Assembly: GCA_036897445.1 (NCBI GenBank)
Contig: JAYMTL010000002.1
Span: 1-64,000 of the forward strand
Source of the DNA: Pelargonium tetragonum
Lineage: Eukaryota > Streptophyta > Magnoliopsida > Geraniales > Geraniaceae
DNA: 64,000 nucleotides
Direction of reading: 5' to 3'
In this document: positions 1 to 13,862 of the stretch, one piece after another
Layout: the number at the start of each line of letters is the position of its first letter
Position numbering within the stretch: the stretch's first letter is position 1
Program-made: the position numbers and the translations under genes
Notes under the pieces: model-generated
Seen by the model: the letters and a program-made list of their open reading frames with translations, nothing else
Told to the model about the DNA's origin: nothing
The model's database searches: none

Positions 1-3000
1 GATACCGGGGCCTCTCCTCTTAGTTATTTTTTACTTAAGTGGCTGTTTTAGCATCTTGAAAGCATACTTATTTAGAAAGATAGCTGTGGATAATGTAATA
101 CAGGACCCCGTTTTATATTATAGCACATCCATATTTGTACTGTAAAAAGGGTATCTCCTATACATTATCGACTAGAAGTCCCTTAGATTAAAAAAAGGAT
201 TGCCGCTAACTAATATAAGTTAAAGTACGAAACATCTCGAAAAATCCACGAAGGCTTTAGACAAAAATTAAGAAAGCTTATATATAAAGGGCTGCCTCCA
301 TATGCAAGGTAAAAAGATCCAATAATAGCTAAACAAAGCCCTTAGGAAACTTATAAGAATTTTTTGCTTTTTACTTAGTATAGAATCAAAAGGACTAATG
401 TAGTTTTACTTGTTATATTCATATTGCCCTGTTGTAGCGCAAGTTGATTAGAAAAAACATAAAAGGAGTGAGTTATAAAGGTTGTAACTACCCGTTAGGA
501 ACTGCTTTCTTTAATTGCGTCCCGTATTGATGAGGCTCTCTAATTTAATATTAATTTCTATATCAGCTCTGTTTTAAGCGAGGTGGTAAACCTATCTTTC
601 TTCCATTCAAAAGGGGCAACCCTTACTAACCTAACTAAAATAGAATGAAAATTAGTTAACGAAAGTACAAATACATAAATATAGGTCTCAGCTTAACCAA
701 ATACTAAACGAGTTTAGAAAACCCTAAAATCTAAATAAATAAGGAATCTCGGAGAGGTGTTTAAGGAAACTTCAAAAAGTCTATTTATTACTATTATTTC
801 TTATATTGCTAACGAAATCTTCGATAAGGAAATACTCTCATTATACTCAAGCTATTAAGAGCGCGTGTTGCTTATTCAAACAATTCTTACAGACCCCTCG
901 GAAAACTTTTAAAAATAACAAGGCGGCGCTTAGAATTAACTTCTACAAAAGTGATTTAAACTAAGCATATGATCTCGACTGACATACTCAATATCCAAAA
1001 AACGACTTACTTAAAAAATCTCTGACTTTTAGTTTTTAGTGCGGAAAGCCTATTCTAACCCCAAAAAGTAAAGTATACGTTACGGATTTTCCTTCCCAGG
1101 AGCATCTAACCTTTATAAATCTAAGGCTGCCTCAACACTGGATTTAGATACGCTAGTTATCCCAGGAATTTTCCTTAGCGAGTAAAGAGTTACTCTTTTT
1201 TATTAGGCAGTCATAGTATTAAATTCGTTTTACTTGCGAACTCTTTTGCGTAGCGTAGTCGAAAGTGCAGTATATCGCTTAACAAGGACAAGGAAAAGAC
1301 ATTCTTAGTTGAATCTAGGTACGAGTCCGTTTCAAAATTGAAGCTGGATAATACCCTCTGTATTGCTTAAAAGTTCGTGTAAGTTAAAAAGTTTGATTAT
1401 TTTCTTATCTAGTCTAGTAGGAGATTTTCTTCTAAAGATTTTAGTTCATAAGAGTCGTTATTGTTAAGGAGCTCGAGATTGGCAAAATTACAAGTACTTT
1501 TTTGGATAAGAACATAAAAGAAATTTTCTAAAAAGTTGCTTACTGCTTTCTAGCCGAACCTAAAGTTAGTCGTTGTATTTAAGTACCCCGTTGGGGTTGT
1601 AACTTCTTAAAATTATTTGGTTTCACGTTATAACTAAGTAAGTAGGTATTTCCTTTTTTTAAGATGCCCTAATGCGGGGCTCTAGCCTTTTTTATACGGA
1701 TTATATATAGAATTTTTTTATTAAAAATAGGAGACGTAGATACAATTCATTTTACCCTTTTTGGGTAGTACTCTACTGAGATATGCTTCGTCAATCCGTG
1801 AAAAGTTCAAAACCTTTTCAATCTCCTGTTGGAGACAAGTAAGGACTTCCTCGGGATTCTTTTCGGTAGAAAGGAGGCAAGTATACTTAGCTGTGGAAGT
1901 CTTTTTTATAGTTTAAAGTTTCCGTCGGGGGTCTTCCTAAAATATTTAAAAGAGTCCGCGGAACGGAGAGCTTCTTTTATATGGGTGTTGTTAAACTCTC
2001 AAGTAATTGGGTATAAAATTCAAAGGAAAGCGCACTTTAAGGTTAAACGGGGTATACCTCATTTCTTTTCTAGAAGCTCTTTGCTAATTACGGGATGACA
2101 CCTACTTTATTATAAAAATAGGGCGCTTTTTGTACAAAAGACTTATTCTAGGATATACTTATCCAAACTCAAAATTTTCGGTAACATTTAACAACGGGTC
2201 TACGGAATCCCGCGCCATAAAAATGGGTTTTTACTCTAGCGACATTTGATACCAGTAAAGTTTTATTAAGAACAGTTAGAAGTTCCCCCTTCGCGAAGAA
2301 AGGCTCGAGCCCCCCCTGAATTTGTTAGAGTTTTTGGTTATTGCCGTTCTAGTTCAAGTTTGGGTTTTAGTAGGCAACCTTTCTCTAGTTAAAGTTCAGT
2401 TATATTATTTCTAAGTTTGTCAAAAAACAAGGAGGCATATAAAAAAAGGTCCCGCTTAGAGATAAAGAGCCGAAAGTATGCCTTTTAGTTACTTTTCTTA
2501 AAGCCCCTTCCAGCGTTTTTAGGACTGAGAGATCTTTAATATTAAGGTGTTCCATACTACAGAAGGAGCCGTTTCCTTGTATTGCTTAGTAAGTGAAAAA
2601 GATCCCTATACCCCTGCTATAGGGGCCTATAACTAGATTCTGCTTGTACAAATACAAAGGAAATATGGATCTAATCAACGCGAGCTGCTGCCTTTTATAC
2701 TAAGGCAAACTCAGAGTAAAAGACCCGTTATGTGCCGGCTCTAAACTGCTCCTAGAAAAAGAGAGTCATATATAATGTGTAAAGTCAAGCTGTAAATTAA
2801 CGGATTTTTCTATATTAAAGTACTAAAATTCCGTCGAGAAAACGAGGTTCCTAAGGGTACTCAGTAGAGCAAGGAGTTAAGAATCTACTTTTATTTTAAT
2901 GGATTGAAATATTATACTCTGCTCCCGCTTTTTAGAGGTATAAGTTTCCTGAAATACCCGCCCTATACTTTTATATAGATAATAATCTCAGATCTTTTTA

Positions 3001-3250
3001 GGGAAAGCAGTACAAAGCAGGGACTTTGAAGTAAAGTAGTAGTTATAATAACAATCGAAAAGAAAGAAAAAACTCCCCGAGGGTTCTAAGAAAGGATTCG
3101 AACGCAATTAAAAAGGACTACCCAGCCTGTAATCCTATGTAAGAAATTCCTGTCCTATAAAATTAAATTTGCTCTTAAAAGAATGCTTTAAAAGGGATGC
3201 AACTGTAGTTAAGTATAAGATTTTTTATTAATACTTGCAATACGTACTCT
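1..3250. other. Eroded non-coding sequence
   Basis: No gene is supported. The longest open stretch (1829-2098, plus strand, 89 codons, from a TTG) has no recognisable motif and the purine/pyrimidine-run texture of the background. A partial T-loop-like motif on the minus strand lies at 3095-3104 (GATTCGAACG) with no paired stem. Nothing else stands out. Confidence 0.6.
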
Positions 3251-3258
3251 TGAACTAA

Positions 3259-3292
3259 CACAAGACTTGAACCTCCACAAGACTTGAACCTC
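3259..3292. repeat. Exact 17-bp tandem duplication carrying a T-loop motif
   Basis: The unit CACAAGACTTGAACCTC occurs at 3259-3275 and again at 3276-3292 with no spacer. On the minus strand each unit contains GGTTCAAGTC, the core of a tRNA T-loop or pol III B-box. Two identical units that keep several CpA steps in a CpA-poor background suggest the duplication is younger than most of the mutation, or lies outside its reach. No complete tRNA fold could be drawn around it. Confidence 0.8.
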
Positions 3293-3299
3293 TGCAGTT

Positions 3300-6200
3300 G
3301 ATGTTTACAATATTTTTCTAACCTTAATTTTTTGTCTTTATTAAGTGATTTCAGAAAGGAAATGAATTCTATAGACCTTGGTTAAACAGGAGATTTGCTA
3401 GACACAAGGTTACTCTAAAACCCCTCTGCGAAACTTTGATTAGACTTCTAAAATACTAAGGAGGCTGCTCAAGAGGAAGCTTAACCTAAAAATTCCGAAT
3501 TGGGTATTATACTAGATATAGAATATAGAGCTTACTGCTTAGTCCTTTTCATTTTAAGGTAAGCGACGTTGTCTGTCAAGATTTATAGAAATGGCGTATA
3601 TATATAGTTCAAATCTTAGTAGTGGAAATTATTATGCCGAAGCCGTTGGGTTTGAATAATAGTAAGTAGTATGCCCTAAAATTCAATAGAGAATCTCAAA
3701 GCTCTTCGTAAAGCCTATACAAGAGCCCCTATTTGTACATTCCTTAGTATTCTGGATACGTTTTAAGTATGGACATCACAAGTTTATTTCTTTTGTTCAG
3801 TAACCCAAGGCAATTCAACTAGTTAAGAAGCGGTAACAGGAAATAAGGGGTGCATACACGCGGATCAAAGACGGCTGCTTCAGGCATCCTCTATTTTTCA
3901 ATATTGATTCAAATATGTATATTGATATAGGTCCTCGTTTTATTTCTATCTGAGTTATAGAGGGCCCAGAAGGGTTTATGAGTAGAGTTTAACACAGGTA
4001 TAAAGTCCAAAAGTGAATGTAGAAAGAATGCGAAGGTGCCCTCTTAGTTTAATGCATAAGTCGTCATTGTTTAATTATTATAAGGCAGGTTTGCAGTTAG
4101 CAATAAGCAGCTGCACATCATATAAGAGAATTCTTTCTAGGATTTCGTCTACAAAATTGTAATAATCAGGAGGAGCTTTAAGTAGTTTATTTCTCTGAAA
4201 CTTCAGTATATTACGATTTTTTGAAACCCATGTCTAAAAAGCAAAGACTCCTTTTAAACTAAATAAGTCTTTCTAGTTCCTGTCTAGAAAACTTCTAACA
4301 CCTAAAGCAAGAAGTGTCTATAACTTTCTTATAAGATAGATATTCCTAAGTTTCTTTTTAGCATCTGTATAGCTCCGAAGTCTTACAATTAGGGATGGGT
4401 AGGAGATCCTAGATTAGTTTGAGGAGAACTTAATCAAAGACTTTTAAGGGTTTATACGTGGGTTCAAGGAAGCTTTTTGATCTAGTAGAGTATTTAAATT
4501 ATTCAAGTAATAGACTTCTGAGTTATCCTTGTACCTTTGTTCTAATTAATTAGAGTCTTTTTAACAGACCCTCATATTCTAGGTAAGGGCTTGATATTTT
4601 GCCCTGCTAAGAGCCGAGACAGTAAAACAAGAATAGAAATACGATACGAAGAAATGTTCAAGTATTAGTAAGTCATTTAAGGGCTGGGGGATTCCTTTTA
4701 AAAGAGATACTCTAGACAGCTAACTAGGATATATTTGAAAGTCTGTCCTATAATAGAACTATAATATAAATAGAAGTCTTATCTTTGGTTATTTTATAAA
4801 GTAGTCCCTTAAAAACGAGAAGGAGGTAACCCGCATATCATGTAAATATAGGAACGCCCCAAGCCTTTACTGCATTACGTTTTGGTTTCCTATTCTAGAA
4901 TCGCTGGTATATAACTTTTCTCCAAGGATTCCCTGCAAAAATCATGACTAAGTTCTATTTTAGATCAACCGCACCCTTTAATCGAGTCCTCTACCCTTTC
5001 TCCGTAACTGAAAGGCGAATCTCAGAGTTCATAAATAAAGGTTTACCTCGTCATTCTTTGTCATTCTAAGGAGATCCTTATCCGGTGCCTCGCTTTGGGT
5101 CTCCTATCTCAAATAGACTACCTCTCTTCTTAGCACAATTTTTAAGGGGCTCCTTATAGACTTTATACAAGCTCTTAATCGGAAATGATACTTAATTATT
5201 AATTTCATAAATCACTTAGAAAATTCGTGAAGTCCCGGTAAATGTATCTTCTATTTATAGTGTCCCTATGTTCGTGTATCTAAACAAAAATCTTTATCAA
5301 TAAATTCCTTTTTTTTAATAATATATAGGGGAGGGCCCTCCAGTAAGCTAGTAGCGTTAAAGTCAAGTTTTTTGTAAATAAAGGTCCCTCAGTGTACTAG
5401 GAGATAGGGTTCAGTCCCAGTTACAGCGAAAAACTTCCTATTAAAGTAGCGCAGAACTCTTTTTCGTCAGCCATGGGTTCAAGTCGGACCTGTTTTTTAC
5501 TAGCTGTAAATGCTTTTATTTTAAAGTTACGAGTACAAGAAATCTTTCTTTCCCTTTACTTTTTTTAGTCTATAGTTTTCTTGATAGCAGTTCTTGTATT
5601 CCCTGATAGGAGTTGTAGTAGTCTTATTTGTATATTTTCCTAATTATAATTAATGTATCCTATATTTTAGTTATAAATAGAGTCTTCTTTTAGTTGTTAT
5701 AGTCAAGTAGTCAAGGAAGGGATATTCCTTCTAGCTCCCTGTAGCTTATCTTTAGGGAAGAGATTTATATATCCTAATCTCAAAGGAAATCTCAAAAGAA
5801 TATGTCTGTTCCTTGCTACACCAAAGCCAAGATCCTGTCAAAGAACTAAAGGAAATAGAAAATCTGGTTTCTGTTATCCAAATTTCCAAGAATACAAAGG
5901 CTTTGGACTCCCTCTTAGACTAGAAATTAGAGATTAAATCTTAAATAGAAGTACTATGAATATCAGGTTTAAGGAAAGCGTTAGTTTATCCAATACAATT
6001 AGTTTAGTTTAAGTTACTTATTATATTATACTGGAACTTCTAAGATAATTATGAGTCTCTAAACAATAAGAAGAGTCTCAACCCTAAAGTATCTATTTTA
6101 TCTTTTAAAAGCTGCAACTGCAAAGAGGAGGGCTCCAGGTGTAGCACCTATAGACACACTAATCTACTATTTTACTATCTCTATTTACATTTACTAAAGA

Positions 6201-7490
6201 TTTCTGGTAAGTGTTAAGGGTTTATTAAACAAAAAAAATTTCTTCTTAGTTAGAAGGGCTTCCTTTTGTTTCTTCTTTTGGGTATCCGAGTAAATATAAG
6301 TCATTCTAATGCATATTAATTAAGGACTCCAAAAGCTTCAAAATGGTGTATACTGAGTAGCTAAAAACTCTTGAAAAGGCACTCTCTGGCTGGATAGTAG
6401 CTATTGTTTTATGTATTGTTAAGTTTTTAGTATCTAGGGACAGTATAATTAAAGATAGGGTTTTTGCAAAGGTAGAACTTTGCCTGTCTTGTTTTAGTAG
6501 TATCCGGATAGAGATAGGGAAGATAAGTAATTCTAAAACAGAGTATAACTCAACATTAAGAGTAAGGTGAAATATAGGAAATCGACTGGAATAGGCTTCA
6601 AATAAAATGCAGTGCGTGCAGATAACATTCTAGTCTAGATGAGAAACTTTAGGGTTTAGTTCTGAATCCTTTTTACTTTGTTATTATAGAATCTTCCGGT
6701 AATGTATTCTCTGTTGTAATCCGGTGTAGCTAAGGGGTATTCTTGGTTTTGAGAGTAGATTCCCTTGAAGAGCTTTCCTTCTTGAGTATTCCGAGAGCTT
6801 TATTCCTATAAAGTGTAGCTGCAAGGGATTTTCTATTTTGTGGGTGTTTCTGGGCCATTACCCTTTATTAACGAGATAGGAATGATTTTCTTTTAAAGAG
6901 GTTCCTTTTCGGTTATTGGTCTTCATAGTGTAAGGGTTTAACTATCTACAAAAAACTACCTTCTTCAGTACCTAAAAAGGATGTACTCGTTATACTTCCA
7001 GGGTTTGTATTTGTATCCTCTGTTACTTATAAGCACAGATAAGGCAATGAGGTGCGACAGCCCTTCCTTATACAACTCCTATATTCTATTACTATCTATT
7101 ATACACTCTATTTAATTTGCATAATTAACAATATCTTTTAAGTAACAATAAGACAGACTATAATTAAGACTATAGACTCCTTACTAATTAGTAATCAATA
7201 TATTAGCTACAGGAAAGAGTAAGATCCAAAATTCTTGGTTATAGGAAAGTTCCCTATTCTAGTAAGATTTCTAAGTGCTGGAAAAGTTATAGCTCTCAAG
7301 AAGTAAGGTACGCTTAAGAAAAGACAGGGCGGAAGAAGTTAGTCAATAAGATCAATAAGAAAAAAGGTACGTAAATAGTCCAAGTCAATTTAGTTAAAGA
7401 ATTTTAGTAATGACGTCAAGCTTTAGTTCTTTTAATTTCTAGTTCGTAAGCTATTAGGGAATTTTCTAATCCTTAGGTATGTAGCTTAAG
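3300..7490. other. Eroded non-coding sequence with one T-loop motif
   Basis: No gene is supported. At 5476-5485 on the plus strand GGTTCAAGTC occurs, but the flanks (CCATG and GGACC) do not form a T-stem. 7080-7210 is TA-rich with ctattactatctattatac, resembling the TA-rich tracts beside the basic-repeat blocks elsewhere in the window. Confidence 0.55.
5476..5485 (+). other. T-loop / B-box-like core
   Basis: GGTTCAAGTC, an exact match to the tRNA T-loop core. The neighbouring bases do not pair into a 5-bp T-stem, so a functional tRNA is not supported. Confidence 0.35.
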
Positions 7491-7565
7491 CTTCTTAGGC
7501 ATTGTTAAGAGGTAAAGTAAAGACAATAGCAAACGTATCAACAGCTTCAACAAAAGAGGGTGATA
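7080..7565 (+). repeat. Weak candidate member of the TA-tract plus basic-repeat family
   Basis: A TA-rich tract (7080-7210, with ctatctattatac) is followed about 300 bases later by 7505-7561, which reads as a basic, Ser/Thr-rich stretch (RGKVKTIANVSTASTKEG) in one frame. The order matches the clearer copies, but the spacing is longer and the 14-mer AGGTAATGYAATTA is absent. It may be a chance resemblance. Confidence 0.2.
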
Positions 7566-10130
7566 AAGGGGTATTCTAGATAGTCAAATTAGAGTCAAAT
7601 TGGGCTTATTCTGCTTATTCTATGGAATCCGTATTAGTTATTCTTTAAGTATTCTTCAAGGCTTTAGTTAGTAAAAGAGTAATAAAATGTAATATATGAA
7701 ATCCAAATGTGATATCAATTAAATTGTAGTAAATACTATTCTGGATAGAATAGGGTTATTATAAAGAATCCGTAATCCTCTTATTTAACATTGGAAAGTC
7801 TTTATAAAATTGGGTTCTGGTTTTCCTCGATAGTAAAATATTTGAAGCTCAAGTCATTTTGTTTTTAGAGCCTGCTCTTGATTGTCATTTCAAGTTTAGG
7901 TCTTTTTCTGAAGGGAGTCTTACTTTTACAAATTAGAATGATTCAGGTAAAGTCATAGTGTAAGGTTAACTATCTAGAATATACTCTTTTACTACTGATA
8001 AGCTACAGAAACCGAGAGGGAATATAATATAAAAGTCAATCTATTACTAAAGTCTATAATAATAAACTCTATTCTGTATTCTGGTACTCCTATATTCTAT
8101 AATTCTAGCAAAAAGTCTAGAAGAAGTTTTCCTAATCCTGATAATGATAAGAAAGATGCTAGCGAATGAGCTAAAGTCCTAGTTCGGGATATTTGGGAGT
8201 GTCTAAATACTAAATAACAGAAGCTCAAACTTCTTGAAACAAGTTTGAGATATTTATGAAAGTAAAAAAATCCCATAAAGTATACTTTTTTCGTTGTTCT
8301 GCTTTTTAGATATTCTGGGTCTATTTAGTAAGGGTTGGCTTGTTTCCTATGGGTTCTGGGCTTTCCAATTTCACAATTCCAGGATAGTAAATAAGGATTT
8401 TTTTATAGAATATTTTAGTTAAAGTAAAGCATTTTTCTGTTCAGTCAAGCTTTAAAGTATTCTGGTTCTAGTCTAGACAGGATTAAGAGATCAAAAAGTA
8501 GTTGAAGCAAAAGTAATTTGGCCTTTCCGATAAAGGGGCTGCCAGAGTTTAAGGTTGACTATCTGCAATACAAATCCCTATCCGGGTCCCTTTCGGTGAA
8601 TTTTAATGCATATAAGCTCCCAATTCAGCAAGAAGGCTTTCCTTGTAATTTACACTTTGAGAATCATTTCCCATGTATACTGTGATATAGAAAGGGGCTT
8701 TAGCAGCTATTAGCTTGGGATTCACCGGAACTCTAATTAGTAGAGAGCTTTTAGCAAGGTAAACATGTTAGGATGTCTCTCAGGGTTGGACGAGCTAAGC
8801 AAGCCAGAAGAGAACTATTGCACAGAGCTTTTAGGTTAAGGAGTTCTTGGTTATTATGATGGTATAGAGAGCTTACTCTACTCTTTGAATGGGTATTCTT
8901 GTATTCGGGTAAAATAGTAGTTATCCGGCATTCCTGAGTATTCTTTGACATTCTTGTATTTGTATTGCATAGGAGTTTCCTAACCGAACTAGAATCTCTT
9001 ACTTAATGGAACCCAGCTTACAAATGTAAAGTAGTAGAGAATTGTCAACTAGCAGCTTGGGAATATTTAAGGAAATGAAACGGATCTCTTTGCCCATAAA
9101 AAGGAAAAATTATATTGCGGATACTCGTGACTAGGCAGGGAAGGGAGCATTAACGCTTTTCTCTTTTTATCTTATCTAATGAGTAAGGGCTAAAACCCGC
9201 GTACTTTTTTCAGGGTAATAATTATTTAATCCAGTTTTGACTTTTGTAAGGGTTTGCCTTTTACCATACCAAGCCTGTTCTCCTTTCTTATTCTTATAAA
9301 GCACCCCTTTTATAGTTGGAATTTAAAGTATTCCTTGCGGTAGCTTGTCTTATTAATCTTACTTTATTTACTTTATGGGTAGTTGTTTTATTAGTTAAAG
9401 TAGCTTTCTTTTAGTAGTTGTTCTCCTTGGGTAGTCCAAAATAAGGTTTATTCTATTTATTTATAGGTAGGCTTTGTTGTAGCTAAGTTAATGCCCACAG
9501 GGGTTGGTGATGCCTGCTAATTTTTTTAATCTCTTTATAATTTCTCGTACAAGAAAAAGCAGATTCTAGGGGGTATACTATGAAAAAAGAAATTCTCTTT
9601 AATAAACGGGCAGACCACGGGTTTTCACTATGAATATACTGAAAGCTAGCATTCCCCTTCTTATACATTACTAAGGAATTTTGTTTAGAGTTAGAGTTTT
9701 ATGAGCCTTTCGTTACAGGGATACGCTTGGGCCCTTTATATTCAAAAACAACAACACAGGACATTGTTAAAGAAAAAAGGGCTAGGGTATAAAAGCAGGA
9801 TGCCATATCATATATTTATGAATTGATTTTTTTAGCAACAGCGAGTAAGTCATTTTCTCTTAAAGGAACACAGGAGTACCTTGCATAATCCATAAGTTTA
9901 TAAGGGGTTCTGTATTTTAGTTTAAGAGCTCAAGTCGGGGGATATCAGAATAAATGGCGTAGAGAAGTCCTCTTATATAATGTATCAGTGTCAAAATTAG
10001 CGTTAAAGGTATGCCTTGTAGACTAAAAAAATTCGGGCATTCGCGTGTACCGGAACTTCCTCAAACAAGAATTCTTAGCTTGCTCCTACCTCGCCTTCTT
10101 TTATTTACTAAATGACTTTAGCTTTAGTTC
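7566..10130. other. Eroded non-coding sequence
   Basis: No gene is supported. Short minus-strand open stretches of 66 and 61 codons (8751-8951 and 9483-9668) show no family motif. Short direct repeats such as agtcaaatt and gcttattc occur near 7581-7620. Confidence 0.6.
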
Positions 10131-10400
10131 TTTATCCCAAAACTCCAAAGAAGGGCAGTGCAAAATCTAAAATCCTCGCTATCAAGACAACAAGTACAGG
10201 TATCCCCTAAGAAGAGGGCTACTAAGAAAGCTACAAAAACGGGTATATTAAGCTGCAGTAAAGTAACAAAAAGGGGCACTTTATAAAAAGTGGGTCCTAA
10301 TGTAATGTAAGGTTACTAAAACAAAGAAACCTTCCTGCTAAAACTTCTAAAGGGGCATATAGGTCTCCTGTTTCTTGTAAACTAGATAGGAAAGGCAGAA
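10130..10400 (+). repeat. Basic-repeat block (Lys/Thr/Ala-rich translation)
   Basis: Two stretches in different frames read as strongly basic peptide: KTPKKGSAKSK at 10139-10171 and PKKRATKKATKT at 10206-10241, with SKVTKRGT following. The composition resembles histone H1-type tails or other low-complexity basic proteins, but no globular domain is visible, so no function is assigned. Frame changes and stops break the reading, so this is a relic or a non-coding purine-rich repeat. It belongs with similar blocks near 13.9, 31.5, 41.7, 51.9 and 59.1 kb. Confidence 0.4.
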
Positions 10401-13400
10401 TACTTATGAAATTTCTTGTACTCGGAAGCAAACTTGTTTTAGTAGATAGAACCTGATATGTATCCGATATCCAGAAAATTCAGCATAACTTGACTGGAGA
10501 AGAATAGGTAATAAAAGACTTCATAATTAGAGCTCGCAGGACCTTGAATTATAAGCCTTTTCCAGTTCCAAATAAAGGAGGACCCTATCTAATTTATTAC
10601 CGCCAAAAGAGTTAGACCCGGCAAGGTAGAAGTGTATCCTTGGGTATTAGGCTAACTTTCCTTGTAGATCCTACGACTAAGGTGACTTTTAAGTCACGTC
10701 GGTTAACTTTTAAAGTTTTGTAAAAGAGAATTATCTTCCTTATCTCGTGTCCTTTAGCTAGTCAGGAAAATACAAAGGGAATCATCACGCGGAGTAAGTA
10801 CAGCAACCCTGCCAAAGTTTAAGGAGTCTTTTTTGGCTAGCATTTCCTAATTCAGTACACGGAGCCCGGGGCATTTATAGTATCCCACTTCTCCAAAATA
10901 AGGAGGTCCCCTCTTCCTAGCTTGAGATTTTTACCTATTCATTGGTGGTTTTTACCGTTTATCCACCTTATTTTTGGGGTTTATTTCGTTACAAAACATG
11001 GACCAGACTTATAAGTTTTAGTTACGAGGTACTTGCCCTACATCAGTTTTGCTTTGTTTTAGCCTTACCTTAACCTTGAAAGTCTCGCTCTTTATCAGGA
11101 AGAGTTTGGTAAGCCATGCTAGTTGTTTTGGGAGTCCTAGTCTAGTAATGTATATAATTTGTTGCTAATTAGGAGTTGGAATTCTTGAATAAAGGGTGGT
11201 ATTCTTAATTCAAATATAAATATAGAACAATCCCCGGGGTTTCTATAGAAAGAATATAAACATAGATTTAATTTAAAGCTAGAGTAAAATCTTAATTAGC
11301 TTTAAGTATCGGCAGTAAACAAGAGCTATCACATTCTTGTATATTACAATGGAATAAACATAATATTAAGAAATTGTGCCAAAAATCTACTAAATCCTAC
11401 TAAAAGCTTAGCTAACTATTAGTTAAACCGTAATTAAAGGGATTGTTGTCCTAACACACTACCTTGACTTGCGATTCCAGATAGCTAAATATAAAAGGAC
11501 TGCCTTTTACATGGGCTCAAGGATCCTAATTACTCTAAAATTCCCAAAAGTTCAAGTACTTAAAATACTACTAAAACTATACTAGGAAAGAAAGAGACTA
11601 CCGGGACTTTATTAACAAAGAAATTTGTATTAAGGCATAACTACTGCAACCGAGGGCCTTAACCCCTACTCTGTATACAAAGCGGTTGTGAGAAGTACTA
11701 ATACTAGTAGGGTTTACTATATCAATCATAAACTTTTAAGAATAGCTTTTAGTTTAAAACATTGCTAGTATTAATTTCAAGGAATAAGGGGCAAGTGTAA
11801 CTGCAGCCGTGTCCGCTTATTACGTATATCTACTCGAAGTTGTTACTGGATAGATACCTTTTGAGCTAGCTTCTAGCACAGCGCTCCTTGATCTAAGGGA
11901 CTATAAAATTTAATGCATCTTTACCAAGTTAAAAGGGGGTTCTTTATATTAGTATGGATTTCTCACACTAGGAATACCCGTTCGTACCAAATAAGAGAAA
12001 AAAGTGTCATACATAAAATAGAGTTGTAAGGAGCTTTCTATACAGAGTATAAGATGCAAAAGGAATTCTTGATAAGATTTTCCTTCAATAAAGGGTTTTA
12101 CCTACGACGAGGCACTAAGCAGGGACCTCTAAATTTAGTCTGAAAGGAATTATAACTACATATGTATGTCTCAAAAGAGAGAATCCCGTTGAATCCAAGA
12201 GAACTAAAAGCTTTAGTCATTGATTCGAGTCGGGTATGCTTTGCTGTCGTGCTTTTTATCTATTCTTCTTTCATTGTTACTTGTTCTTAAGTTTTTGCCG
12301 CATCCCTTTTGGCTCCCTTTCCTATCAGAGAAATGCAGCTTGTGATAGAGGTTAGGTCCGCTCCAGAAAATTTGTAGCTATTTTCAGAAGCACCCTCCAT
12401 GCAGGACATCGAACTTTTTAGCTATTTTTACCTGGAATTTGAGTTCGAGGAGTCTATGATCAGTGCTTTGTTAATAAATATCTCAAAACTTGTAGGAGTT
12501 TACCTCAAAAGGGGCTACTAACTATAGAGGGTAAAAAGAAGCAGATGACCCGAGAGATAGGAAATCCGCCCTTAGTTACCGAGTGTGGGAAAGAGAATTA
12601 TATAGTACTGGTTGCAGAGGATCCGCCTTACAAGTTTCGAAATCTTATTTACCCCTTTGCTTTTCTATTATTGTAAAATCAAATTACAATAAATAGAAAA
12701 AGGTTATATCCAGAGTTTGATTTTTTACAATTACAATACAAGGTTACACTCTGTAGGAAGTACGAGTTCTTTTTATTTCCTCTATACTCTCAGGATTCAG
12801 GGGGCGCACACTAAGGTAAAAGCCTTTAAAGTGTCTCAAAGGCCTAAAGGGGTTTCTTCTCTTGGTCCTAATTCCAGGGGTTGCTTTACCCCAGTTCTGG
12901 TAATACGTTATAAGTAGGTTGTAAGAGGGAATTCTACAAAAACCCGTTTCTATAAAAAGGGATCCCACCGCAATTTTCGAGAGAACAACCAACCCACAGC
13001 TATCAACTTCTACTGAAGCTAATACTTAAAAAAGGATTAAGGACGCAAATCAGGTCCTCTTTTGTATACCACTACAGCTAAAAAAGGAATAGTCTAGTAA
13101 CACCATAAGGTACGAGTTTTCCCTTTGAAATAATAAATTAATCCAAAAAAGCATAAAGTAATAGAGTTCAAATCAAACTTGTAAAGCCAACTATAGCCAA
13201 TTGCGGCGTCTCCGCAAGTCCTACACTACATCCCTGTGCTAATGAAAATCCCACAAAGAGTAAGAAATTCCCATATATTCTTTTTTAGATTTTCTAAAAT
13301 CTAGTACAAACTAAATTACATACAAACATCGTTTGCGGACTCCTTTTTACTGTTCTAACTAAGTTCAAGTTTTTATTTAAGGGGCTATCAGAAATAGCAA

Positions 13401-13860
13401 TACAGAGAGTTCCTTAACCTTTCTTTGTATTTATTGGCTTCTAGGTCTTTTGCTAACTAGAAAACTTACGGGAAAGCCTCCTTATACTAGGGAAAGACCA
13501 AGTATAATGAAAAAGGGAAATAATTACACGTCTGGAATATAAGTAAGAGATATTTTGTTGTTTTGATATAAAAAAAACCTATACAGCATTGAAGTTAGAG
13601 TATAAGTCAGTAAGAAGTATAGGACTGCTTTTCATGTTTATTTTAGGGCGTGCTATAGTAAAGCAGCATCACGAATTTCTTATTCCAAGAATTGAAGCTA
13701 AAGATTCTTGATACTTAATTGACTTGAGCAAAATTAATGAGAGCTATTTCACCGAGGTCTAGCTGACTGAAGAAGACATGCCTATATGTTTAGGATAGTA
13801 TAGTTACAAAAAAAGGTTCAGAAAGCAAATCTACTATATACTATAGCAAAGGGTATCTGT
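10401..13860. other. Eroded non-coding sequence
   Basis: No gene is supported. The open stretches around 12717-12992 overlap on opposite strands (66 codons plus, 82 codons minus) and neither shows a motif. At 11511-11520 GGGCTCAAGG is a poor T-loop look-alike. Confidence 0.6.
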
Positions 13861-13862
13861 AT

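Noticed and set aside
1136-1175. GGATTTAGATACGCTAGTTATCC, similar to the small-subunit rRNA 790 loop.
   Set aside because: Flanks do not match rRNA and the core has mismatches at conserved positions.
12717-12992. Overlapping 66- and 82-codon open stretches on opposite strands.
   Set aside because: No motif, no ATG-based support on the minus strand, and background composition.
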